Assembly (NCBI GenBank): GCA_964446685.1
Contig: CAYUPO010000005.1
Location: 15,891 to 79,890, forward strand
Direction of reading: 5' to 3'
DNA: 64,000 bases
Origin: CAZWRN01 sp964446685
GTDB lineage: Bacteria; Patescibacteriota; Microgenomatia; Daviesbacterales; UBA10151
Below the pieces are notes generated by a model. That model was not told where the DNA came from. It saw only the letters and a list, made by a program, of their open reading frames with translations, and made no database searches. The position numbers were made by a program, and so were the translations under genes. Shown piece after piece: positions 24,201 to 35,100 of the stretch. The first letter of the stretch is position 1, and each line of letters starts with the position of its first letter.

Positions 24201-25598
24201 TTAGTCCTTCCTTTCAAGTATTTCGATAGTACCTATTTTAGCTTTTAATTGGTAGTGGGCGTAAATATAATTATACAGTTGGGGAGCAAAATCAGTAATT
24301 TTCCTACCCTTTGTCTGAACAGTTGGATCTGACACAATTATCCGGGGCTTAGACTCAATTAAACCATGATAAATCCTCTCCCCTGCATCAGCTAAAAACC
24401 AGGGAAATTGGTACACAAACACTTTGCCCGCCGGAAGCGTCTCTGTCATCTGATACATTAGCGGGGTCACACCATAAACAAAAATCTCTTCCCCAGGCCG
24501 GGTCAGTTGCTTTACTGAGATTGCAGCTGATTTTGTATCAGCATCAAAATAATAAACATATTCCTGCGTATGACTTTGATAAAAAGGCATCAACCATCTT
24601 AAACAGACTATAAAATATATCCCTATCATCAACCAACCAATCTTTTTTTTAATTAGCCAGTTAAAACCATAAATAGTCGCAATACAGACATAGGGCAAAG
24701 CCGGTTGAAAATAAGTAAAATCAAAATTATTTCCTCCCGCTAAAAAGCTTCCGGTAAAAAAAACTATTACTAAATAAATATATTTTTTATCCTGATCAAA
24801 TAAAGATAAAATAGTTGGAAGAGAAACTCCGACAATTCTTTTAACAGACACCGCTTCAGGAACTGATCCGCCGAGTGTAGCATAAGTTGTCAGATTAAAC
24901 TGAACCGTCCAAAACCAAAAATCTTTTAGTACTCCAATACTTGCTAAATAACCCAACATGCCAATAATTGGTATTAAGAAACCGAAACAGTAATTTTTGA
25001 TTGTTTGAAAACTTCTTTTCCAATACAGCAAATACAGAAATACTAACCCAGCCAATGGAATAGCCACCTGTTTAAAAACTGTGGCCACAGCCAAAATAAA
25101 ACCAGTTAAAAAAACATCGTAGCCATTTTTATTCTCTTTTAAAGATCTGACAGCGAAATAAAATGCCAGCAGATAAAATATTGTTAAAAAATTATTAATC
25201 CATAACACCCAACCTTGAAAAAAAGGCTGCCATAATAAATATAAAAAACAAACAGCCAAAGCTTTAAAATAATTTTTGAAAAGTTTAGCAGACACAAAAA
25301 ATAATAAAACTTGTGTCATAATCAACAATCCATACTGCCAGAATCTAGCAATATATTCATTAGTCAAACCCAAAACCTCAAAGTTCAAGGGCAAAAATAA
25401 CAGTCCGGGGAAATGCTGATCAAATATTTGCTTATAAGGCAGCAAACCATGATTGGCTAAATATGGATATACAAACAACTCCGGATAAGGAAAAAACAAT
25501 AATTTAGACAATGCAAAAACATGCACTATAACAATCAAAAACAACAGAATTAGATATTTGATATTTGATATTTGATATTTGATATTAGTATCTTTCAT
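24201..25598 (-). CDS. GT-C-like polytopic membrane protein
   Basis: 465 residues from the ATG at 25598 (MKDTNIKYQISNIKYL). About 10-11 membrane segments, then an outer soluble domain (about 375-465: YVYYFDADTKSAAISVKQL, EEIFVYGVTPLMYQMTETLPAGK). The first outer loop has FPYPELFVYPYLANHGLLPYKQIFDQHFPG, the common acidic loop of this mannosyltransferase-like family; NNFDFTYFQPALPY lies in a later loop. The first 15 residues are encoded by a 7-bp tandem repeat, so the start region is variable-looking DNA. It overlaps the upstream GT39 gene by 14 bp. Confidence 0.75.
   Translation of the reverse strand: MKDTNIKYQISNIKYLILLFLIVIVHVFALSKLLFFPYPELFVYPYLANHGLLPYKQIFDQHFPGLLFLPLNFEVLGLTNEYIARFWQYGLLIMTQVLLFFVSAKLFKNYFKALAVCFLYLLWQPFFQGWVLWINNFLTIFYLLAFYFAVRSLKENKNGYDVFLTGFILAVATVFKQVAIPLAGLVFLYLLYWKRSFQTIKNYCFGFLIPIIGMLGYLASIGVLKDFWFWTVQFNLTTYATLGGSVPEAVSVKRIVGVSLPTILSLFDQDKKYIYLVIVFFTGSFLAGGNNFDFTYFQPALPYVCIATIYGFNWLIKKKIGWLMIGIYFIVCLRWLMPFYQSHTQEYVYYFDADTKSAAISVKQLTRPGEEIFVYGVTPLMYQMTETLPAGKVFVYQFPWFLADAGERIYHGLIESKPRIIVSDPTVQTKGRKITDFAPQLYNYIYAHYQLKAKIGTIEILERKD
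25553..25587. repeat. Five-copy 7-bp tandem repeat (GATATTT)
   Basis: GATATTT x4 plus GATATTA, uninterrupted. On the minus strand it carries the stop codon of the upstream GT39 gene (TAA at 25585-25587) and encodes the N-terminal NIKYQISNIKY of the downstream membrane protein. Confidence 0.9.
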
Positions 25599-27033
25599 AC
25601 CTACTAACCTCCCCCACTCCGGCAAAACTTTTACTTTGAATTTTTTTAAACCCCAACTGTTCAATTTTTTGCTCGACAAACCGATCTGAATCCGTTAAAT
25701 CTCTTAAATAACTTATATGATACAAACTACTTGTAGAACCGCTAATTTTTGCTTCGATTTTTGCTTCAGATAACTTCTGATCAACCGGCAGACCGTTAAG
25801 TGCTCCAAATCCCTTTGTATAATCTTGTGCATACCATTCATATGGATCAAATGGGGATGGAAATTCAAAAACTGTTACATCAGCCGGATTTTGCTCTGTA
25901 TACAAAACCGCCTGTTTCCACATCTCACGTTGATTATGTTGATCAAAAAAATAAAAACAATTTCCAATAATATTTCCCAAAAGTATTAAAGCAATAACAG
26001 GAAAATAAAACGCCTTTCTTTTAATAGATAATAACCCAACTGCGGTGATCCCGTAAAAAGCGGGTAATACATATATAAATCTGAAATAGTTAAATGCCGG
26101 AACAACAAAAGAGACTAAAAAACTACTGACTAAAGGAACCAGTAAAATAATCCATAATATTTTATTTTGCTTACTTTTTATTGCTTGCAACAAACCCACA
26201 AAAAACCCGAGTGAAAAAAAACTAGTTAACAGATAATAGACTACTTTCGGTTCAAAACTAATTCTGCCTAAAACAAACTTCATCCACAGTACTACAACTT
26301 CTTTAAAATTTGCTCCTCCGGCAATACTTTTCCATCCAGGTAATCCACTCAATTGAGCTCTGGCGGTCTCAGTTTGCATTAAAAAAAGTGGGATCCATAA
26401 TAAACTAATTAAAACCAGAGGTATTAAAATCATGGTCAACTTTTTCCACCATAATAATTTTTGTTTTTTCCACAAACCAATCACCACTAATACCGGCAAA
26501 ATAAATAGACCAACATAATCTGTTGCCACTGTCAAAACGGTCAAAATACTGACTCCTACCCAGTACCTCATCTTAACCTTATCCTCAAGAGTAAATAAAA
26601 ATAAATACATCAAGCAAATTACATAAAAAGCTAATATAGGATACATTCTGATTTCCTGAGAATAATAAATATGCAATGGTGAAGTTGCTAAAAATAAACT
26701 TCCCAATAAAGCTACCTTTGAATTTATAAGTTTTTTGAGAAATAAATAAGTCAACCAAATTGTGGCAGTTCCCAATAATACTGACAACATCCTGAGCGGA
26801 ATATCAGAAAATCCAAATAATAATCCCCATCCTCTTAAAATCAGATAAAACAAAGGTGGATGATTGTCTCCTTTCAAAAAATCAAAAATAATACCGTAAA
26901 AAGAATAATCCCTGGCCGCTAATGCACTGATCGCCTCATCCAACCATAAACTTTGATCTATCCGGACAAGTCGTAATAAAAATGCCACTAGAACGATCAC
27001 ATAAATCCCATATTTTCCCAGAAACTTAATCAT
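25585..27033 (-). CDS. GT39-type membrane glycosyltransferase
   Basis: 482 residues and about 11 membrane segments. The first outer loop has SLWLDEAISALAARDYS (the catalytic Asp-Glu of GT39/PMT_2) and GDNHPPLFYLILRGW, the classic NHPPLFY box; SPLHIYYSQEIRMYPILAFY follows. The C-terminal outer domain (about 395-482) includes VFEFPSPFDPYEWYAQDYTKG. Donor is probably a polyprenyl-phosphate sugar, supplied by the DPM-like GT2 three genes upstream. Its end overlaps the next gene. Confidence 0.87.
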   Translation of the reverse strand: MIKFLGKYGIYVIVLVAFLLRLVRIDQSLWLDEAISALAARDYSFYGIIFDFLKGDNHPPLFYLILRGWGLLFGFSDIPLRMLSVLLGTATIWLTYLFLKKLINSKVALLGSLFLATSPLHIYYSQEIRMYPILAFYVICLMYLFLFTLEDKVKMRYWVGVSILTVLTVATDYVGLFILPVLVVIGLWKKQKLLWWKKLTMILIPLVLISLLWIPLFLMQTETARAQLSGLPGWKSIAGGANFKEVVVLWMKFVLGRISFEPKVVYYLLTSFFSLGFFVGLLQAIKSKQNKILWIILLVPLVSSFLVSFVVPAFNYFRFIYVLPAFYGITAVGLLSIKRKAFYFPVIALILLGNIIGNCFYFFDQHNQREMWKQAVLYTEQNPADVTVFEFPSPFDPYEWYAQDYTKGFGALNGLPVDQKLSEAKIEAKISGSTSSLYHISYLRDLTDSDRFVEQKIEQLGFKKIQSKSFAGVGEVSRYERY

Positions 27034-27039
27034 AATTAT

Positions 27040-27798
27040 TTATTTGGTATTTGAGATTTTAATCAGATACCATTCAACCAAAACCCTATACCACATTAAA
27101 ACTAACACCAAAAACAATCCATTTATTCCATCTAAAAATCCTCGATGTTTAATAAATCTAGCTAAAAACTCCCTCAACGGCAGCCATATTAAACGTTTTA
27201 AGGAAAACCCTTCTCCAGCCAGTTTTCTGTTTTTCGCTTCACTTAAAGCATATTTTTTTTGTTTTTTATAAAATTCGGACCAGGATTTATAACTGTTATG
27301 TAATACCGCATATTTTTCCTCAGCTGGAAGTTCTAATACTTTTCCTATTACTTTTGGATAAGAGTGAACCTGATCCTGCCATTTCACAGTACCAGCTTTA
27401 AAAAAGCGCAGATGCTTATCCGGCCAAAAATTGGTATGAGAAATCCATTTTCCAAAAAAAATATTTTTAAATGGAATATTAACTGCTGCAAAAGGTTCCT
27501 GACTTTTAATCAGACCTTGTAGCTTATCCTGCAACGTTTTTGGGACTACTTCATCCGGATCAAGCATTAATACCCACTGACCGGTTACTTTCTCTAACGC
27601 GAAATTCCTTACTGGATCGGCATAAGGAACCCAAGGATGATTAAAAATTTTAGCCTTATATTCTTTAGCTACAGCTAAAGAACCATCTTTTGAACCGAGA
27701 TCAACAATTATTATTTCAGAAACAAAATCTTTTATGCTTTCCAGACACCTTTTTAAAACTTTTTCTTCGTTAAATGTAATCAGCACGGCGGAAATCAT
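27040..27798 (-). CDS. Glycosyltransferase family 2 (WaaE/KdtX-like)
   Basis: I used the ATG at 27798 (MISAVLITFNEEKVLKRC, 252 residues), since the longer frame starts inside the neighbour. Motifs: TFNEE, IIIVDLGSKDGS, and the metal-binding DxD as MLDPDEVV, then HTNFWPDKHLRFFKAG and a C-terminal amphipathic or membrane helix (LFLVLVLMWYRVLVEWYL). This is the pattern of the beta-glucosyltransferase WaaE family. The first nine residues of the GT2 fold are all present. It sits between a GT39 gene and a DPM-like gene. Confidence 0.88.
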   Translation of the reverse strand: MISAVLITFNEEKVLKRCLESIKDFVSEIIIVDLGSKDGSLAVAKEYKAKIFNHPWVPYADPVRNFALEKVTGQWVLMLDPDEVVPKTLQDKLQGLIKSQEPFAAVNIPFKNIFFGKWISHTNFWPDKHLRFFKAGTVKWQDQVHSYPKVIGKVLELPAEEKYAVLHNSYKSWSEFYKKQKKYALSEAKNRKLAGEGFSLKRLIWLPLREFLARFIKHRGFLDGINGLFLVLVLMWYRVLVEWYLIKISNTK

Positions 27799-27842
27799 TC
27801 TGACAACTATTGTTTCATGCCTAGAAAGAAGTTGCAACAAGC

Positions 27843-28571
27843 TCAAGAGACAAAGCGGTATTTCACAAGAGTCCAGACAGCAGCTATACCATCATGCCAT
27901 TTTATTTTTTTACCTTCTTTATGAGTTCTGGGTGAGGTTTTAATCTCAACTTCATGAATCTTAATCTTTCTTTTTAATATCTTTGCTGTAACTTCAGGCT
28001 CAAAATCAAATTTATTGGCTTTTAAAGGAAACTGTTCTAAAACTTCCCGGGCAAACAGTTTGTAACAGGTTTCCATATCCGAAATAGTAGCTCCGTAAAG
28101 AATATTTGTAAGTTTGGTCAGCACTTTATTGGCCACCCAATGGGAGGGTAAAACAGTTTTGTCTTTACCCCACAGTTTCAAAGGATAATTTTTCAATCTT
28201 GTACCAAAAACCACTTTAGCCCGTCTTTTAAAAACCGGTTCAAGTAATCTGTTAAAATCCTGCGGATCATACTCAAGATCAGCATCCTGTACAATCAGAT
28301 AATCTCCATTTGCCTGCGACAAAGCAGTCCTGATAGCAGCACCCTTTCCCCTATTTAGATCATGATGAAAAATAATAATTGAGTCCCTTAATTTATCCCG
28401 CTCTTTTAAAATACTTTGAATAATTCTTTTTGTCTTATCTGTTGAGCCGTCATTTACAATAACTAGTTCTTTTTTAACTCCTTTTGGAAGGTTAACTTCA
28501 GCAATTTTTTGAAGAATTTGCCGGATTGTTTTTTCTTCGTTATAAACCGGAATTAATACAGACAAAAGCAT
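27843..28571 (-). CDS. Polyprenyl-phosphate glycosyltransferase (DPM1-like GT2)
   Basis: Start taken at ATG 28571 (MLLSVLIPVYNEEKTI, 242 residues). Motifs IPVYNEE, IVNDGSTDKT, NRGKGAAIRTAL, VQDADLEYDPQD (DxD) and FGTRL match the dolichyl-phosphate mannose/glucose synthase group; no C-terminal membrane segments, as in soluble DPM1. Such enzymes load a sugar on polyprenyl phosphate at the inner face for GT-C enzymes outside, which suits the adjoining GT39 genes. It overlaps or abuts the methyltransferase gene. Confidence 0.9.
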   Translation of the reverse strand: MLLSVLIPVYNEEKTIRQILQKIAEVNLPKGVKKELVIVNDGSTDKTKRIIQSILKERDKLRDSIIIFHHDLNRGKGAAIRTALSQANGDYLIVQDADLEYDPQDFNRLLEPVFKRRAKVVFGTRLKNYPLKLWGKDKTVLPSHWVANKVLTKLTNILYGATISDMETCYKLFAREVLEQFPLKANKFDFEPEVTAKILKRKIKIHEVEIKTSPRTHKEGKKIKWHDGIAAVWTLVKYRFVS

Positions 28572-28572
28572 A

Positions 28573-29259
28573 TTAACTTTTACGGGCAATCACAAAGACC
28601 GAAGTTCCCAACGGTGGTTCCCAGAACCTTTCTATAAATAAAAACATAGGAGATATTAAATTAAATATCTTTACATTTCCTTTTTTGATATGGGTATGTT
28701 TAAATATTTTTCCAGCAACAAACCATCCCAACCCACCGACAAAATTTAGTAGTCTGATCCTCAGTGTTTTAAATCCAGATTTATGAAGCTGCTTTTCCAA
28801 AGGTTTTTTACTATATCTTCGAAAGTGTCCAATAGATTTATCAATTGATCCATAAAGTTTCATTCCGGAAGGAACTATTAATACTAAAATTCCTTTTGGC
28901 TTTAATAACCGCTGCATATGCAGCAAAGCTGCCTCATCATTTTTAATATGTTCTACTACATTCAGACAAATTATCACATCAAACTTTTGATTTTTGAAAT
29001 AATATTTCCCATTCTCAATATCAGCAATTCCAGTACCTTTAAGTTCCGGGATCTCATTTTTTAATTTTGTTACATATTCTTTTGAAATATCTGAAGCCCA
29101 GACATTGCCATAAGGAATAAGTAATTTTGTAAAGTTACCAATACCACTACCAATTTCCAAAATATCGCCCTTCAGATATTTTTTAAACTTACCTAATATC
29201 CATTTATTGTATCGGGGAGCCTGATTCATGCTTTCTAGAGTAAGAGTACCTGTGTCCAT
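28573..29259 (-). CDS. SAM-dependent methyltransferase
   Basis: Start taken at ATG 29259 (MDTGTLTLESMNQAPRYN, 228 residues). The class I pattern is clear: ILEIGSGIGNFTKLL, VWASDISKEYV, FDVIICLNVVEHIKND, LLKPKGILVLIVPS. The C-terminal half (GHFRRYSKKPLEKQL and GLGWFVAGKIF, then a hydrophobic end GTSVFVIARK) is that of a family often found with DPM-like GT2s, as here. Substrate could be a lipid-linked sugar, but this is inference. Confidence 0.85.
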   Translation of the reverse strand: MDTGTLTLESMNQAPRYNKWILGKFKKYLKGDILEIGSGIGNFTKLLIPYGNVWASDISKEYVTKLKNEIPELKGTGIADIENGKYYFKNQKFDVIICLNVVEHIKNDEAALLHMQRLLKPKGILVLIVPSGMKLYGSIDKSIGHFRRYSKKPLEKQLHKSGFKTLRIRLLNFVGGLGWFVAGKIFKHTHIKKGNVKIFNLISPMFLFIERFWEPPLGTSVFVIARKS

Positions 29260-29260
29260 A

Positions 29261-31900
29261 TTAGTGTTTAACAAATTTTTTCCATATTATCAGACCCGAA
29301 AGGCCAAGCAAAGTGGTCAAACTGATCAATAGTCCATATTTTATATACTGATGAGGGGAATATTCCACCAGATACTCACCATCTTTTTCTAAAACAAATC
29401 CGTTAAAAATCGAATAAACCGGAAAAGCCTTCTGACCATTTAACTGCCACTGAGGGTCATAACTTTGAGCAAAGACGATGACTGAAGGTTTAGTTATCCC
29501 CTGGACAGTAATTTTATACTGATCGTTATTTATCTTTACGAAATCAACGTTAACTTTATTTCGTTCTGGTGAATTGACCAATGTTTTATAAACTATTTCT
29601 TTTTCAGAATATTTTTTTATCTGTAATTCTAAATCCGAATATTCTTTATCCGACAATACAACTAATCCATTCAGAATATTAATATCTCCAGCTGAATGAA
29701 TAGTAATTGAATCAATTTGCTGATTAAATGTTCCAACTTCCTTCCATAAAAATATATCACCCGAAGTATTAAGATTAACCGGATTCATTTTTTGGCTACC
29801 ATAATCAATCTTTAACTGCCCACTCCTGGTACTCTGTAAGGCTCTTAAAAATAATTTATCACCGGTATTTGCTTTAAGCGGCACAATTAAGGACTTATCT
29901 CCTTCAGCAATTGCAAAACCTCCCCCTAAATCAAAATCCTGATTCACCACTCCATATTTTTGAATTAAAAAATCCTTAAAAGAAAGCAGATCTTTGGATT
30001 CTCTTTTCCACCAGCCAGTTTCATCAGGTGAGGATTTCAGAGATTTAGCTGGAAAAGCAAATTTTTCCTGATTTACCAAAGCCATCAACAAATCTAAGCT
30101 TTCAGTTTTATAAAGCAACCACGAATGAATCGAGGATGGGATATTATTTATTAGTCCAGACTTTTCATCCAAAAAAATTAAACTATTTTTGGATAATGAA
30201 GCATCTGCACTTTTTGTTGCTTCACCATATATCAAATCCGAACCAACAACTAAAAATGTTTTATCCGGAACAAAAAAAAGTTTTTCCGGGTTATCTAATT
30301 TTAAAAGCGGAATTCCTGAATTATCTAATTCTTCTAAAACCCATTTTTGATTTTTTAACTGTCCAAGAAAAACATCATGATAGACAATTTGATCAGCTTT
30401 ATATTCTAAACGTGGATCCAATGGTGGATAGGCTAAATATCCAATTCCGGAAATCTTAAGCAACTCACCTGAATAGGAAGCCTCCCTCAAAAAATTTAAA
30501 GTTTCATATGTCCCTTTGGTTCCGGTCACAAAAGGTCTAAGACTTACCAGATCTACTCCATTTATGGCTAAATGTTTAAGATCCATATATCCTCCAGGAG
30601 TCTTTCCTGGAATCCACAAAACTTTACCTTCATTTAGTTGTTTAACTTTTCCCTCAAATTCTGAATACTGCTGATAAAAAGGACTAGGAGCAAATAGCCC
30701 ATGTGTCCATCCCAGAAATACAGGTGTTGCTAAAAAAAGCAAAAAGCCAATTATCAATAATCCTGGAAAAAACCTGAAGCGGGAAGGTACTTTATCTTTA
30801 AGAAAATCTACTGCCGAGCCTATTAATAAACTGTACCCAAGTGCAATAAAAACAAAAAATTTGGTTGGATCCCGAAAAACAAAAAATCCCGGGACTTTAG
30901 TAAAAAGAAAATTAAAAATAGCTCCCAATGGTTCCTGTGGTCCTTTTGCCAAAAAAACTCCAGTTACTGATAATAACAGCAGAAAAATCGCCAATAAATT
31001 TTTTCTTTTGGCCCAAAAACCAATTAAGACTAATAATGGAATTAACAGAAATTCTTTTCGGGGTGAGGAAATCAATCCAAATACATTTTGATACCAGTGT
31101 GGTTGATAAAATAAAAGTGAATGTTTCAAACTGGTAAAAGTCTGAAAATCGCCATTTAAATTATTAATTAACCCTGATGGCAATCCAGCACTTTCCGACA
31201 TATAGAGGGGAAACCACCAATAAGCATGCAGACCAGCCAAAAGTATCCCTGACTTAACTGCAAAAAATAACCAAAATTTTATCCACCAGCTGTATTCTGT
31301 TTTTGAAAGGCGAACAAATCCCCACATAAATCTGGCAATCAAAATCACAGCCAAAAGATATCCGGCTCTCAAATCAAAAAAAGTTATAAACACAACTAAA
31401 AATATCTCTAAAACAGATAAATATTTTTTTTGTAGAATTTTGTTTTCTACCAGATAAAAACAAAGCGGTAGATAACTATATGCCAAAGCCCATAAAATCT
31501 GACCACCATCTACTAGCAGCAAAATATAGGTATTTGAAAGATAAAAAAAGGCACTGATTATTTTACCTACAGTAGAAAGATTTAATAATTTCCCCAGTTT
31601 AAAAATACCTGTTGAACCAATTATCAGTATCAGAAAAACACTAAAAATAACTATCCAATTGTGACTAACACCAATGACTGAAAAAAACCCAAGAGTTACC
31701 CCATACAACCAACTCCACAGCGTTGTTCCCTGATTACTACCAAATGGACCAGTCAAAAAAGACCACATCTGAGGTGAACTCAAATAACTTTGAATTATTT
31801 CAGGTGAAGAAAATGGAAAATCTGTTGCAGCGTGTATTCCAGACTTACTAAGACTGGAGTACAAAAATAAAAATAATAGTATCAGCCAGTTACTTCCCAT
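29261..31900 (-). CDS. Giant AftD/YfhO-like GT-C membrane protein
   Basis: 879 residues: about 12 membrane segments in the first 420 residues, then a large outer domain (about 430-840) and a final membrane segment (about 852-872). Key conserved loop AKGPQEPLGAIFNFLF then FFVFRDPTKFFVF is shared with the giant proteins at 32119 and 53661. The end carries the YfhO-type pattern SYDPQWQLNGQKAFPVYS... GFVLEKDGEYLVEYSP. Mycobacterial AftD (arabinofuranosyltransferase) has the same layout. It overlaps the 80-aa membrane protein gene by 11 bp. The exact reaction is unknown. Confidence 0.78.
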   Translation of the reverse strand: MGSNWLILLFLFLYSSLSKSGIHAATDFPFSSPEIIQSYLSSPQMWSFLTGPFGSNQGTTLWSWLYGVTLGFFSVIGVSHNWIVIFSVFLILIIGSTGIFKLGKLLNLSTVGKIISAFFYLSNTYILLLVDGGQILWALAYSYLPLCFYLVENKILQKKYLSVLEIFLVVFITFFDLRAGYLLAVILIARFMWGFVRLSKTEYSWWIKFWLFFAVKSGILLAGLHAYWWFPLYMSESAGLPSGLINNLNGDFQTFTSLKHSLLFYQPHWYQNVFGLISSPRKEFLLIPLLVLIGFWAKRKNLLAIFLLLLSVTGVFLAKGPQEPLGAIFNFLFTKVPGFFVFRDPTKFFVFIALGYSLLIGSAVDFLKDKVPSRFRFFPGLLIIGFLLFLATPVFLGWTHGLFAPSPFYQQYSEFEGKVKQLNEGKVLWIPGKTPGGYMDLKHLAINGVDLVSLRPFVTGTKGTYETLNFLREASYSGELLKISGIGYLAYPPLDPRLEYKADQIVYHDVFLGQLKNQKWVLEELDNSGIPLLKLDNPEKLFFVPDKTFLVVGSDLIYGEATKSADASLSKNSLIFLDEKSGLINNIPSSIHSWLLYKTESLDLLMALVNQEKFAFPAKSLKSSPDETGWWKRESKDLLSFKDFLIQKYGVVNQDFDLGGGFAIAEGDKSLIVPLKANTGDKLFLRALQSTRSGQLKIDYGSQKMNPVNLNTSGDIFLWKEVGTFNQQIDSITIHSAGDINILNGLVVLSDKEYSDLELQIKKYSEKEIVYKTLVNSPERNKVNVDFVKINNDQYKITVQGITKPSVIVFAQSYDPQWQLNGQKAFPVYSIFNGFVLEKDGEYLVEYSPHQYIKYGLLISLTTLLGLSGLIIWKKFVKH

Positions 31901-32132
31901 CTTTAAATATTATTCCAGCTTTAACTATACCAATCATCATACAAATAAGTGCAAGACGAAAATAAACTTCTGAAACATAAACATAACTGATTAAACTAAA
32001 AAAACTACCCAAACCAAATAATATAACACCGAAAAAAAATACTTTTCTATAACTTATTTTGCTGGATGGCACAAAAACTAACCACACCGCAAATACAGAG
32101 AGTAAAATGTTAATCAAATCAATTCTTTCCAT
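31890..32132 (-). CDS. Small membrane protein wedged between two giant GT-C genes
   Basis: 80 residues, three hydrophobic segments (about 6-20, 31-48, 54-74) and an acidic/basic edge (MERID... FKDGK). It overlaps both neighbours (14 bp with 32119, 11 bp with 29261), so it is coupled to both and likely made in proportion. Size and topology suggest an accessory or scaffold subunit for the two giant proteins. Family not recognised. Confidence 0.65.
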   Translation of the reverse strand: MERIDLINILLSVFAVWLVFVPSSKISYRKVFFFGVILFGLGSFFSLISYVYVSEVYFRLALICMMIGIVKAGIIFKDGK

Positions 32133-35100
32133 ATCTCGCTTTCCAACTTCTATAAAAAAAGAAAATACTCAAAGCGGCAACACTTAGTCCTGCTATCACC
32201 TGACTAATTTTATATGACCTGTCCGGAATAAATTCCAGTTCAATATTTAATTCCCCCTTTTGCTTTAATATCCAGCCATTTGCATAACTATTTACCAGAA
32301 AATGATCCTCGACCTGTTTACCATTCACTTTCATCTGCCATCCAGGATGATACAACTGATTTAATGCTAATATCTGAAAATCCTGATCATTAACGAACTT
32401 AAGTTGATAATAAGAATCATTGTTCTTCGTATAATCAATATTTTTCGATCCGAAATTTTCAGAGTTAGTATTTTCCCGAATTAAAACTGGCTCTATTTGA
32501 AAATACTGGGTAATGGAGACATTTTCCAAAGTTGTCCCCTGACAATCTGTCAGATCATTTTTCTGACATGATGGATTTTTTAAAATAAAACCAACTTTAG
32601 TTATATTAGTGTCCTCACCTGGCCTAAATGTCCACTCTTTAAGATTATTCTTATTTTCGCGTGCAAAATTTACTGTCACTGAATTTGAATAAATTTCTTT
32701 ACCTTTCCTTGAAACGCTGTTATCACCATATTGACGGGTCATCAGTTGGCTGCCATCAGGAAGCAAATAATTAAACCTTAGATAAAACAGTGTCGATGGA
32801 TCATATTGAGTTAAATTTACAAATGTTTCTTTTTCGTTTACAGGAAGCTTGTCAATATTCACAGGCTCTCCACTTTTCATTGGCTGCAACGCAATCTCGT
32901 TGTTCCCTTCTTCCAGGCTTATCACTCCCAGATCAAGCCTATTGTCTTGAGTAATTGAAGCAAACATTGTGCGTGATTGCCCATTAACTATATAAGAGTA
33001 AGAAAACTGATCTCCTTTATCTCCATTAAATTTATTTGCTGAAGTAAATCTATAATCACCTTTTGGTAAATTGTTGAACTTATAAATTATCCAGTTATCA
33101 AAATGATTAGATGATTTAGAAATATTGGTTTTAAGAGGAATTATGTAATTTTCTGCTAACTTCTTCCTTATGTCTTCATTTAACTTATCTAATTTTTTAT
33201 TCTGTTCAGTAGTAATCGATGTATTAAAAGACAATTTTGAAAAATAATTCTGATGCCTGACAAGTATTGGGTGCAAATACTGACTTTTCCAATTCTGATA
33301 CTGGCTATCTGGTTTTTTAGAATATGTATTTATTTCATCCATAAAACTGGTAAAATCCTTTTGGTAATTTGAAATAGCTTTATCAAAATCCATTTGATTC
33401 CCCGGACGTCTTGATAACTCTACTTCAGATATTCTTTTACCCAGGAAAAAAAGTTCAGATTGCATTTTTTGCTTTTTATTAAACAGAATAAAGAGTTGCA
33501 AATCTTCTTTTAACCTGACCAAGGGATATATAACATGTGTTGGTAAATAAGAAACAAAAGGAAATATTTCCTGATCCCTCTCATAACCTAAAGTAATGAC
33601 AGACTCAATGGATAACTGATCATTAGGCAAAAATATATTTTCGTTTATATTTGCTTCGGGAACTAAATCAGAGACAGAGGCATCCACTAGTAAAGCAGAG
33701 CTGCTACTTTGGTTTATCAATTTGAAACTTTGAACCGGGGATACAGTATCAGTAGTTTGATTTATCGTTATGGAAGAGTCATGCCAGGAGTTAATTTCCC
33801 AAAAACTCAGTTTCCCAAATTTCTGAACCGGTCTTAAAAGTCCTTTTTCTTCAAATTCTTTTATTTTTTGTTTAAAGACTTCAGGACTCATCATTTGCCG
33901 ATCCCTAAAATCAATATCGTCCCGAATCAGAATATAGCGAATATTAAGTAAACCGGCTTTGGTAAAAAAAGCCGGATCAAACAAAAAATCATCCTCCATC
34001 TTACTACTTATTTCTGAATAATAAGGAATAGTCGTATTGTAAGAAATAGCTGGTATATCAAGTAAAGTATTAGTTGATTCAACTCCAGAAAAAGGATAAT
34101 TCCAGTTATAAGTAATACCTTCACCACCTAAAGGAAAAGCCGCAATTCTAAAGCTACCATTTTGTGATTTTAACCATTGATTAGCTGATTGATAATAATC
34201 AGGAACCGATACAGCATAACTTTTCCATTCCCCTGTATTGTTCTGATAAGTAAATAATTCTTTTGTAAAAAAAGGTTTTCCAAAAAAAACTACAAACAAA
34301 ATCAAAAATAAAACTGAAACTTTTTTTAAAAACGCAATTTTCTCAAATAAGTAATAAAAACTATACCCAATAAGTGGTGACAAAAAAACCGGAACGATAA
34401 AGCCAAATTTCTCAAACGGATTCCGAAAAAGCTGCAGTAAAGGAACCTGAGCAAAAAAACCCAAAGTTAATTCCCCCAGTGGTGGCGAGGATCCTTTCAT
34501 TAGAAAAAATCCCAGTAAAATAAATAAACCACACAACAAAACAGCTCTTTTTTTAAATTTAACAGCAGCAATCAGAAAAACTACAAATAAAATTCCAAAT
34601 TCAAATAATTTCTGCCAGGTATGGCTAAAAAATGCAATCCAGGGCACTTCAGTATTCTGATAAAAATCATGATGCATCAGTCTAAATACATCGGTCAGAT
34701 TTCCTAAACGATATGAAATATTCTGAATTGTATCCAGATTATCAATACTATTAAAAAATATATTCGACGAAGGGGAAAATCTTTCAGAAGCAGAATAAGA
34801 AAACATCTGACTAATCCACCAGATATTAAATAAAACATAAATTATCAGACTAAGACTTAAAAACTTTAAAACAAAAATTTTTTCCTGTTTTTCTTTGGAC
34901 CAAAGAAAATTTATAACAGTAACACCTGCAATTACAAACCATAATAAAAAGTCAAATGGTGGTGATGTAGAAGCATAAGAAAAAACCAAAGACGCAATTC
35001 CGATATAAAAACTATAAATATACTTTTTAACTCGCAACCCTTTTATAAATAGCCAGACAACCAATGGAAACAAAGCCAAAAAAACCATATAGTTGTACAG

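Noticed and set aside
30136..30459. 107-codon plus-strand frame in the 29261-31900 gene
   Set aside because: It is antisense to a well-supported conserved membrane protein and has skewed composition typical of shadow frames.
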